A stretch of DNA of 64,000 nt from Mesorhizobium sp. CAU 1732 (GTDB lineage: Bacteria; Pseudomonadota; Alphaproteobacteria; Rhizobiales; Rhizobiaceae), in the NCBI RefSeq assembly GCF_039888675.1, contig NZ_JBDQQR010000001.1, positions 620,001 through 684,000 on the forward strand. The letters run 5' to 3'. The notes beneath the pieces were generated by a model. The model saw nothing but the letters and a program-made list of their open reading frames with translations. It ran no database searches and was not told the origin of the DNA. Numbering within the stretch: position 1 is the stretch's first letter; each line of letters starts with the position of its first letter. A program made the translations under genes and the position numbers. Shown here piece after piece: positions 56,993 to 64,000 of this stretch.

Positions 56993-57571
56993 TCAGGAAA
57001 TCTGCTCGACCTGCTGGACCTCGGGCACGAAATGCCGAAGCAGGTTCTGGATGCCGTGCTTCAGCGTCGCCGTCGAAGACGGGCAGCCGGCGCAAGCACC
57101 CTTCATGTGCAGGAACACGGTGCCGTTCTCGAAGCCGCGGAAGGTGATGTCGCCGCCATCCTGCGCAACAGCTGGGCGAACCCGCGTATCGAGCAGTTCC
57201 TTGATCGTCAGGACGATCTCTTCGTCCTGCTTGTCGTAAAACTCTTCGCCGGTGGCGGCGAGATTGCGCTCGTCCATCGCGGCACCTGCCATGGCAGGCT
57301 GGCCGGACATGAAGTGCTCCATGATCGCGCCGAGAATGGCCGGCTTGAGATGCTGCCAGTCCGGTTCGTCGATCTTGGTGACGGTTACGAAATCGTAGCC
57401 GAAGAAAACGCCGGTGACGCCGGGAACGTCGAACAGGCGGCCGGCCAGCGGCGATGCCAGCCGCGCGGCCTCCGCATCGCGGAAATCGGCGGTCCCGTCC
57501 TCGAGCACGACCTTGCCCGGCAGGAACTTGAGCGTTGCGGGATTGGGTGTAGCTTCGGTCTGGATGAACAT
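56993..57571 (-). CDS. nfuA: NfuA/NifU-like Fe-S cluster carrier
   Basis: 192 residues. An N-terminal Nfu_N domain (FIQTEATPNPATLKFLPG) is followed by the C-terminal NifU domain with the cluster-binding C-x-x-C at GACAGCPSSTATLKHG (near residues 160-163). It hands [4Fe-4S] clusters to target enzymes. An Irr-type box (57593-57609) lies right upstream, fitting iron regulation. GGAGA precedes the ATG. Confidence 0.94.
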   Translation of the reverse strand: MFIQTEATPNPATLKFLPGKVVLEDGTADFRDAEAARLASPLAGRLFDVPGVTGVFFGYDFVTVTKIDEPDWQHLKPAILGAIMEHFMSGQPAMAGAAMDERNLAATGEEFYDKQDEEIVLTIKELLDTRVRPAVAQDGGDITFRGFENGTVFLHMKGACAGCPSSTATLKHGIQNLLRHFVPEVQQVEQIS

Positions 57572-57592
57572 CGGCGTTCTCCGCGGTTCTAG

Positions 57593-57609
57593 TTTGGAAT
57601 AATTCTAAA
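57593..57609. promoter_or_regulatory. Irr-type iron control element upstream of nfuA
   Basis: TTTGGAA TAA TTCTAAA matches the Irr consensus TTTAGAA-N3-TTCTAAA at 13 of 14 arm positions and lies 22 bases from the nfuA start. Irr in rhizobia represses Fe-S and haem genes at low iron. The match is good but binding is inferred. Confidence 0.7.
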
Positions 57610-57678
57610 TAGGCTCATGTGGCGCCGACTGCAAGCGCCAATTGACCGGTATATGGTGTGTCAGGCCGCCGCCCGCAA

Positions 57679-58170
57679 TCAGGCCAGGCTCTCGATTTCC
57701 TCGTCGGAGAGGCTCATCGGCACGACGGTGACGGGGATCGGGAAGGCCGCACCCTTTCCGGCGACCGCCGACACGAGCGGTCCAGGCCCTTCCTTGGCGC
57801 CGCCGGCCGCGAGCACGAGGATCGCGATGTCCTGATCTTCTTCGATCAGCTTGTGGATTTCTTCCGTGGGGCTGCCCTCGCGCACGACCAGTTCCGGTTC
57901 AATGCCGACGCGTTCGCGCACCGTCGCGGCATGCACGTTCAATGCTGCGTTCGCCGTCGCGTTCGCCTCTTCACGCATGATCTGCTCGACCCCCAGCCAA
58001 TGCTGGAAATCTCCCGATTCGATGACGAAGAGCAGCACGACGACGCCCCCCGTCGACTGCGCGCGCCGCGCGGCGTAGGCGATTGCGCGCTCGGATTCGG
58101 GCGTCTCGTCCACCACTGCGAGGAATTTCCGGCGATGGCCGGCTTCCCGGCTCAGACGCTTTGAAACCAT
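57679..58170 (-). CDS. Universal stress protein
   Basis: 163 residues, starting after GGAGAGCAT. A Rossmann-like USP fold: RKFLAVVDETPESERAIAYA, the long helix, ELVVREGSPTEEI and the C-terminal VVPMSLSDEEIESLA. The ATP-binding G-x-x-G-x(9)-G-S motif is not canonical (AAGGAKEGPGPLVSAVAG), so ATP binding is unsure. Conserved neighbour of trpS and nfuA in relatives. Confidence 0.9.
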   Translation of the reverse strand: MVSKRLSREAGHRRKFLAVVDETPESERAIAYAARRAQSTGGVVVLLFVIESGDFQHWLGVEQIMREEANATANAALNVHAATVRERVGIEPELVVREGSPTEEIHKLIEEDQDIAILVLAAGGAKEGPGPLVSAVAGKGAAFPIPVTVVPMSLSDEEIESLA

Positions 58171-58281
58171 ATGCTCTCCTGCGCCTCAGGCGCCCATCCA
58201 ACGCGGCAATGTGACATTCGGCACGCGCGCCGACAAGCCACCCCCAACGCGGTGGGTTGCTGCGCGGCTGTGACATGCGGC

Positions 58282-58382
58282 TAAAGCGCGTCGCAATCTT
58301 TCAGATTCGCTTGCCGCGCTTTATGTCCTTGTTTTGATGCATGTCGTTGTCCCAAAACCGGTTTCCGCTTTTGGGCGGCATC
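58282..58382. repeat. Rhizobial intergenic palindromic repeat
   Basis: Two stem-loops lie side by side: AAAGCGCG (58283-58290) with CGCGCTTT (58315-58322), and CCCAAAA (58351-58357) with TTTTGGG (58368-58374). The second is enclosed by ATGTCG and a GGCAT-type end. Elements of this form recur in many rhizobial genomes (from memory). It fills the gap between usp and trpS and could double as terminator or mRNA hairpin. Confidence 0.7.
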
Positions 58383-58383
58383 A

Positions 58384-59451
58384 TTAGTCGTTGAGCAGGC
58401 CGACGATCTCGTGAACGGTCTTCATCGTCTCGCGTGCGATCGCGCCTGCCCGCTCTCCACCGTCGCGCAGGATGCTGTCGACATAGGCTGTATCCGCGGA
58501 AATCCGGCGCATCTCGCCCGCGATCGGCGCAAGCTTGTCGACGGCCAGGTCGGCCAATGCGGGCTTGAAGATCGAGAACTGCTGCCCGCCGAATTCGGCG
58601 ATTACGTCTTCGCGTGTACGATCGGAGAGAGCCGCATAGATGCCGATCAGGTTCTCGGCCTCGGGGCGCTCCTTCAATCCCTCCATCTCGGACGGCAAGG
58701 GCTCGGGATCGGTCTTCGCCTTCTTGATCTTCTTGGAGATGGTGTCGGCGTCGTCCGTCAGGTTGATGCGCGAGAGATCGGACGGGTCCGACTTCGACAT
58801 CTTCTTCGAGCCGTCGCGCAGGCTCATCACGCGCGTCGCCGGACCTTCGATGATCGGCTCGGTCAGCGGGAAGAAGCCGTTGAGCTTCTCCTCACCCATC
58901 ATCATCTCGACGCCGACGCCAAGCTCGCCGATCCTGGCGGAAAAGTCGTTGTTGAACTTGGCGGCGATGTCGCGCGTCAGCTCAAGATGCTGCTTCTGGT
59001 CGTCGCCGACGGGAACATGCGTGGCGCGGTACAGCAGGATGTCGGCCGCCATCAGGCTCGGATAGGCGAGCAGACCCAGCGAGGCGTTCTCGCGGTCCTT
59101 GCCGGCCTTGTCCTTGAACTGCGTCATGCGGTTCATCCAGCCGATGCGGGCGACGCAGTTGAAGACCCAGGCGAGCTCGGCGTGTTGGGGAACGCGGCTC
59201 TGGTTGAAGACGATGTGCTTCTTCGGGTCGATGCCGGCGGCGAGGAACGCGGCCGTGATCGAGCGCGTCTGCTTCGGCAAATCCTCGTGGACGAGCTGCG
59301 CCGTGATCGAGTGCATATCGACCACGCAATAGATGCAGTCGTTGCTCTCCTGCAGCGCCACGAACTTGCGGATCGCGCCGAGATAATTACCGAGATGGAG
59401 ATTGCCGGTCGGCTGGACGCCGGAAAAGACGAGAGGCTTGAAAGCAGACAC
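58384..59451 (-). CDS. trpS: Tryptophan-tRNA ligase
   Basis: 355 residues from a GTG at 59451 with GAGGA seven bases upstream; the ATG at 59538 would add 29 unlike residues. Class I synthetase signatures: [12 protein letters not shown] (HIGH box) and KKMSKSDPS (KMSKS box). It charges tRNA-Trp. It follows murJ in the same direction by about 100 bases, the usual order in Hyphomicrobiales. Confidence 0.97.
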   Translation of the reverse strand: MSAFKPLVFSGVQPTGNLHLGNYLGAIRKFVALQESNDCIYCVVDMHSITAQLVHEDLPKQTRSITAAFLAAGIDPKKHIVFNQSRVPQHAELAWVFNCVARIGWMNRMTQFKDKAGKDRENASLGLLAYPSLMAADILLYRATHVPVGDDQKQHLELTRDIAAKFNNDFSARIGELGVGVEMMMGEEKLNGFFPLTEPIIEGPATRVMSLRDGSKKMSKSDPSDLSRINLTDDADTISKKIKKAKTDPEPLPSEMEGLKERPEAENLIGIYAALSDRTREDVIAEFGGQQFSIFKPALADLAVDKLAPIAGEMRRISADTAYVDSILRDGGERAGAIARETMKTVHEIVGLLND

Positions 59452-59551
59452 TGGATAGTCCTCGTGGCTTGTGGAGGGCCGTTTCGCGCGCGGCGAAAAT
59501 CGATGCGCGCTTATGGCGGAAGCCGCAGGCCGGATCAAGTGGGGCGGATAC

Positions 59552-61117
59552 TCATGCCTTCCGCCGCCGGCGCAGCAATCGCATCAGTTGTGTCCGGTCG
59601 ATCGCTCCGGTGGCGATGACGATGCCGAAATAGAGCGAGGCCGAGACGCCGATCACGCAGAAGACGGACGCGACGCGGACGAGAACGGAAGAGCTCGCCA
59701 AAAGGTCGTTCATCGCCAGGCCAAGTGCGAGGATCACGAGACCCATGATCGCGCTTGCGATAACGATCATGACGAGGCGTCTGAGCGTTGTCGCGGAGGG
59801 CCGGAAGTCGCCGCGCCGCCATTGGACACCGGCGAGCAGCGCGAGGTTCAGCCAGGCGGAAATCGAGGTTGCCGCCGCGATCCCGACATGACCGAAGAGC
59901 GGAAACAGGATGAGGCTGCCGACGACGTTCGTCACCACGGCGGCCATCGAGAACCACATCGGGCTCTTCATGTCGAGCCGCGCGAAATAGGCGGGCGAGA
60001 ACACCTTGATGAGCACGTAGGCAGGCAGGCCGGCCGCGAAGGCGGCGAGCGCGGAAGCAGTCAGGGCGGTGGTTTCGGCGGTGAAAGCGCCCCGCTCGTA
60101 GAGGATGTTCACCAGCGGCGCGGCAAACAGCATGAAGCCGACGGCAGCCGGGAGCGTCAGCCCCAGCGCGAATTCCAGCGAGCGGTTCTGGAGATGCTGC
60201 GCCTCGTCGTGATTGCCGGCCTTGAGCGATCGGGCCAGTTCCGGCAAGAGGACGACGCCGATCGCGATGCCGATGATGCCGAGCGGAAGCTGGTTGATGC
60301 GATCGGCGTAGTTGAGGAGCGCGATCGCGCCATCCTGCGCGGACGCGATGATCTGCCCGACCAGCAGGTTGATCTGCGTGACGCCGCCGGTCAGAAGCGC
60401 CGGTCCCATGAGGATGAGCAGCCGCCGGACGTCGGGCGTGAGCCTCGGCATGCGCAGCCGCATCGAAAAGCCCTGCCGGCGTACGCCCCAGATCAGGAAT
60501 AAGAGCTGCGCCACGCCGGACGCGAACACGCCCCATGCGAGCCATATGCCGGTGTCCCGCGCATCGACGCCGGATTGCAGCGCTGCGGCAAGTACGGCGA
60601 TCAGGATCAGGTTGAGGAGGATCGGCACGAACGCGGCGAGGAAGTAGCGCCGCATCGAGTTGAGGATGCCCGACAGCATTGCGACGAGCGACATGCAGAA
60701 GAGATACGGGAACATGATCCGCGTCATCGCGACCGTCAGGTCGAACTTTTCCGGATCCTCGGCAAAGGCCGGTGCGATGATGGTTCCGACCAGCACAGGC
60801 ATCGCCAGAATCGCGATGCCGGAGAGAAGCAGCAGCCACGCGAAGAGCACCGACAGAACGTGTTCGGCGAACTGGCGCGCCGCTTCCGGCCCGCCGCCTT
60901 CGAGTTCCTTGGCGAAGAGGGGAATGAAGGCGGTGTTGAACGCGCCTTCGGCAAAAAGCCTGCGGAACAGGTTGGGAAAGCGGAACGCCGCGTAGAATGC
61001 GTCGGCTACGGGCCCTGCGCCGAGTGCCGCGCCGATCAGCGCCTCGCGGACGAAGCCGAAGACGCGGCTTGCAGCGGTGGCCCCGCCGACCGTGGCGAAT
61101 TTGCCGACGAGGCTCAT
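59552..61117 (-). CDS. murJ: Lipid II flippase MurJ
   Basis: 521 residues, about 14 hydrophobic helices, starting [20 protein letters not shown]. The helix-1/2 loop [20 protein letters not shown] and the Arg-rich motif [20 protein letters not shown] are family marks and the substrate-pathway arginines are in place. It turns lipid II outwards for peptidoglycan synthesis. Gene order glnD-murJ-trpS is conserved. Confidence 0.96.
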   Translation of the reverse strand: MSLVGKFATVGGATAASRVFGFVREALIGAALGAGPVADAFYAAFRFPNLFRRLFAEGAFNTAFIPLFAKELEGGGPEAARQFAEHVLSVLFAWLLLLSGIAILAMPVLVGTIIAPAFAEDPEKFDLTVAMTRIMFPYLFCMSLVAMLSGILNSMRRYFLAAFVPILLNLILIAVLAAALQSGVDARDTGIWLAWGVFASGVAQLLFLIWGVRRQGFSMRLRMPRLTPDVRRLLILMGPALLTGGVTQINLLVGQIIASAQDGAIALLNYADRINQLPLGIIGIAIGVVLLPELARSLKAGNHDEAQHLQNRSLEFALGLTLPAAVGFMLFAAPLVNILYERGAFTAETTALTASALAAFAAGLPAYVLIKVFSPAYFARLDMKSPMWFSMAAVVTNVVGSLILFPLFGHVGIAAATSISAWLNLALLAGVQWRRGDFRPSATTLRRLVMIVIASAIMGLVILALGLAMNDLLASSSVLVRVASVFCVIGVSASLYFGIVIATGAIDRTQLMRLLRRRRKA

Positions 61118-61177
61118 CGCCAGGCGGCCTTTCGGGGGCGGTCGGCCGTCGCAGGGAAGCTATGCGCTTCGTCACGC

Positions 61178-61318
61178 CCCCCTCTGTCCTGCCGGACATC
61201 TCCCTCAAGAGGGGGGAGATCACGCACGTCTTTGCAGAAACCTCTCCGGAAATGCTCCGAAAACCATGCAGGTTGATCTCCCCCCTCGTGGGGGAGATGT
61301 CCGGCAGGACAGAGGGGG
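61178..61318. repeat. Long inverted repeat between murJ and glnD
   Basis: The left arm from CCCCCTCTGTCCTGCCGGAC (61178) to about 61223 and the right arm (about 61273-61318) are near-perfect reverse complements of about 45 bases each, with a few mismatches. About 50 unpaired bases lie between. Size and palindromic shape fit a non-autonomous (MITE-like) rhizobial repeat. It must be transcribed if glnD and murJ share an mRNA. Confidence 0.85.
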
Positions 61319-61347
61319 ACAACGTAGAGCACCGGCGATATCACCGT

Positions 61348-64000
61348 CTACTCCGCCGCTGTCTTGGCGGCGGACTGGCTGCGTGCGGCTCCACCGCGCT
61401 CGGTCGTGCCGTTTTCCATCACCGCGATGAGCGTTTTCACGATGTTGTCCTGCCGCGTAGGGTTCTCGACCTTCTGTCCGGTCAGGTCGGTGACGTAGAA
61501 CGTGTCGATCACCTTCTCGCCGAAGGTGGTGATATGCGCCGACGCGATGTCGAGGGAGAGGTCGGATATCGCGCCGGTGATTTCCGAAAGCAGGCCCGGG
61601 CGGTCGAGGCAGGCGACTTCGATGACCGAAAACCGGTTCGACAGCGTGTTGCGGATGTCCGCCCTCGGCTTGATGCGGAACACGCGGGAGCCGCGCTTCG
61701 GCTTGGTTCGCTTCTCGATCATCTCGGGAAGCCAGCTCTTGCCCGACAGGACGTCTTCGATGAGCTTGCCGACACGCTGCGCGCGCCGCCGCTCGTCCTC
61801 GTCCATGTCGAATTCGCGGTTGATCAGGATCGTGTCCAGCGCTCGCCCGTCGGTCGTCGTGAAGATTTGTGCGTCGACGATGTTCGCACCGGCCGCCGCG
61901 CAGGCGCCGGCGATCACCGAAAGCAGGCGAGGGTGGTCCGGCGACAGGATCGTGATCTCGGTCACGGCCTCGAACTGATGGGTCCGTACCATCGTCGCGA
62001 GCCGCTTGCCCGCCGCGTCGGCCTCGTGGATGAACTCGGCATGACGCAACTGGTCCTCCTGGCCGATCGCCAGCAGGTAGTTGTCGTAGTGCAGTCCGAG
62101 GTAGCGCTTGCGGGCTTCGGGCGACCAGCCCGACAAGACCTCTGCGAGCGCCGCGCGCGCCTGCTCGGCGCGCCTGGCGCGCGAGACCTCCGAGAAGCCG
62201 CCGGTCAACTGCAACTCGGTCTCGTAGTAGAGCGTGCGCAGAAGCTGACCCTTCCAGCCGTTCCAGACACCCGGTCCGACGCCGCGGATGTCGCAGACGG
62301 TCAGGATCAGCAGCAATTTGAGACGATCCACCGACTGCACGAGATCGGCAAAGTCCTGGATGGTCTTGCGGTCGTTCAGGTCGCGCGTCTGCGCGGTGAG
62401 CGACATTACGAGATGGTTCTCGATCAGCCATGCGATGGTCTCGGTATCGGCCTTCGAGAAGCCCATATGCGGGCACAGACGCCGGGCGATCTTCGCACCG
62501 GCTTCTGAGTGATCCTCCGGCCGCCCCTTCGCGATGTCGTGGAACAGCACGGTCACGTAGAGGATGTCGCGATGGCGCCGCAGACCGGGCATCAGCGTGT
62601 GAGCCAGCGGATGGATCGCCTCCGCGTCTCCGTGCTCGAGCTCCGACAGGACGCCGACGCAGCGGATCAGATGCTCGTCCACCGTGTAGTGATGATACAT
62701 GTTGAACTGCATCATCGCGACGATCTTGCCGAAGTCGGGAATGAGATTGCCCAGAAGCCCGGCCTCGTTCATCCGCCGCAGATTGAGCTCCGGATTCCGG
62801 TCGGATGTCAGGACCTCCATGAACAGCCGGTTGGCTTCCTCGTTGCGGCGCAAGGCCCGGTCGACCAGCTTCAGCGAGCGCGTGAGAAGCTTGAGCGCGT
62901 CGGGATGGAACTCGAGCCCATGCTTGTCGGCAAGCCAGAACAGCCGGAGCAAATTCACCGGGTCCCGCTCGAAGACCTGCTCGTCCGCGATGTTGATGCG
63001 GTGGTTGTCGACGATGAAGTCGCTGGTGCCGGCGAGCTTACGCTTGCGCCGCGAGAAATTGAGGAAGATGCGGTTGAAGCCCGGAACGTGCTTGGCCTGC
63101 TCCTCTTCCAGCGCGGCGCAGAAGATGCGGGTCAGGTCGCCCACGGTCTTGGCGGTCAGGAAGTAGTGCTTCATGAACCGCTCGACGGCGGAGAGGCCCG
63201 GATGGCTCGTATAGCCGAGGCGTTCGGCGATATCGCGCTGGATATCGAAATGCAGCCGTTCTTCCGCCCGGCCGGTCAGGAAGTGCATGTGGCAGCGAAC
63301 CGCCCACAGGAAATCCTCCGCCTTGCGGAATTGCAGATATTCCCTGCGGGTGAACACGCCCTTCTCGACGAGTTCCTCGGCCGAGCGCACGCGGTAGTAA
63401 TATTTGCCTATCCAGAAGAGCGTTTGCAGGTCGCGCAGGCCGCCCTTGCCCTCCTTGACGTTCGGCTCGACCAGATAGCGGCTTTCGCCGCCGCGTGCGT
63501 GGCGGTCGTCACGCTCCGTCAGCTTGGCCTGCACGTATTCGGGGCCGGTGTCCTTCACAACGTCATGGTCGAAACGCTCGATCAGCGTGCCGAAGAGACG
63601 TTCGTCTCCCCACACGAAGCGCGCTTCCAGGATCGAGGTGCGGATGGTGACGTCGGTGCGCGACAGCCGCACGCATTCGTCGATGTTGCGCGTCGCGTGG
63701 CCGACCTTCAGTCCGAGATCCCACAGCACGTAGAGGATGTATTCGACGATTTGCTCGCCCCATGGCGTCTGCTTGTAGGGCAGCACGAAGAGCAGATCGA
63801 GGTCGGAGCCGGGCGCGAGCGTGCCGCGCCCGTAACCGCCGACGGCAACCACCGCCATGCGCTCGGCGGCGGACGGGTTCTTGGCGGGATAGATGTGGGT
63901 GGCGGCGAAGTCGTAGAGCGCGCTGATGACTTCGTCCATGAGGTGCGAAATCCGCGCGGCGCATGCGGTGCCGCCGCCATCGGACTTCAGCATCGTCTCG
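61348..64000 (-). CDS. glnD: PII uridylyltransferase/uridylyl-removing enzyme (5' end missing)
   Basis: The frame runs off the right edge, so the first ~50-70 residues are outside. Visible in order: the nucleotidyltransferase site [18 protein letters not shown], the central PII-UTase region, an HD domain (LFHDIAKGR, about 480 residues in), and two ACT domains near the C-terminus (about 675-745 and 790-860). It adds UMP to PII proteins when glutamine is low and removes it when glutamine is high. All motifs are intact. Confidence 0.97.
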   Translation of the reverse strand, partial: ETMLKSDGGGTACAARISHLMDEVISALYDFAATHIYPAKNPSAAERMAVVAVGGYGRGTLAPGSDLDLLFVLPYKQTPWGEQIVEYILYVLWDLGLKVGHATRNIDECVRLSRTDVTIRTSILEARFVWGDERLFGTLIERFDHDVVKDTGPEYVQAKLTERDDRHARGGESRYLVEPNVKEGKGGLRDLQTLFWIGKYYYRVRSAEELVEKGVFTRREYLQFRKAEDFLWAVRCHMHFLTGRAEERLHFDIQRDIAERLGYTSHPGLSAVERFMKHYFLTAKTVGDLTRIFCAALEEEQAKHVPGFNRIFLNFSRRKRKLAGTSDFIVDNHRINIADEQVFERDPVNLLRLFWLADKHGLEFHPDALKLLTRSLKLVDRALRRNEEANRLFMEVLTSDRNPELNLRRMNEAGLLGNLIPDFGKIVAMMQFNMYHHYTVDEHLIRCVGVLSELEHGDAEAIHPLAHTLMPGLRRHRDILYVTVLFHDIAKGRPEDHSEAGAKIARRLCPHMGFSKADTETIAWLIENHLVMSLTAQTRDLNDRKTIQDFADLVQSVDRLKLLLILTVCDIRGVGPGVWNGWKGQLLRTLYYETELQLTGGFSEVSRARRAEQARAALAEVLSGWSPEARKRYLGLHYDNYLLAIGQEDQLRHAEFIHEADAAGKRLATMVRTHQFEAVTEITILSPDHPRLLSVIAGACAAAGANIVDAQIFTTTDGRALDTILINREFDMDEDERRRAQRVGKLIEDVLSGKSWLPEMIEKRTKPKRGSRVFRIKPRADIRNTLSNRFSVIEVACLDRPGLLSEITGAISDLSLDIASAHITTFGEKVIDTFYVTDLTGQKVENPTRQDNIVKTLIAVMENGTTERGGAARSQSAAKTAAE

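Overview
The window reads as a chromosomal stretch of a high-GC alphaproteobacterium of the order Hyphomicrobiales (Rhizobiales), probably a Phyllobacteriaceae/Rhizobiaceae-type organism. The grounds are a very large NdvB-type cyclic beta-1,2-glucan synthase followed by its NdvA exporter, the glnD-murJ-trpS-usp-nfuA order, an ActS/ActR (RegB/RegA) redox two-component pair, the mmcB gene, Irr-type iron control boxes, and several palindromic intergenic repeats of the kind rhizobia carry. No tRNA, rRNA, CRISPR array or phage was seen. The genus is inference.

Layout. 0-1.3 kb: end of a DUF6481-like gene, a decayed IS5-type transposase and a low-GC DUF6678-like gene, which together look like an acquired patch. 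1.3-7.1 kb (mostly minus): two luciferase-like flavin monooxygenases, one flanked by inverted copies of a palindromic repeat; mannonate dehydratase; a CAP-domain lipoprotein; RmuC. 7.1-10.7 kb (plus): def-fmt-truA with a FitAB/VapBC-type toxin-antitoxin pair between def and fmt and a GNAT gene before truA. 10.7-12.5 kb: an Lrp/AsnC regulator divergent from an MFS transporter. 12.5-18.5 kb: dapE, dapD (lysine and peptidoglycan precursor synthesis), a LOG-type phosphoribohydrolase, a HAD nucleotidase and membrane proteins. 18.6-24.2 kb: EamA exporter, a three-gene family described below, argB and an amidase. 24.3-27.1 kb: ECF sigma factor, RskA-type anti-sigma factor, secreted fasciclin protein and Tat-exported MsrB. 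27.3-33.4 kb: MATE efflux pump and a complete five-gene branched-chain-amino-acid-type ABC operon. 33.8-51.0 kb: ndvB, ndvA and opgC (synthesis, export and succinylation of periplasmic glucan), interleaved with a split YnjBCD-type ABC transporter and a bfd-bfr iron store. 51-64 kb: HrpB helicase, ActS/ActR, MmcB, an L,D-transpeptidase, NfuA-type Fe-S protein, universal stress protein, TrpS, MurJ and a 5'-truncated GlnD.

The most novel-looking item is 19.6-21.7 kb. Two tandem genes each encode an apparently cytoplasmic helix-turn-helix-like domain, one membrane segment and a roughly 90-residue periplasmic domain. A divergent gene encodes a small lipoprotein made almost only of that same periplasmic domain. 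In all three proteins the two cysteines are exactly 35 residues apart and an SDGG motif lies exactly 12 residues before the second. The divergent promoter region holds two direct repeats. This suggests an undescribed membrane-spanning regulator/lipoprotein module. Function is inferred only from architecture.
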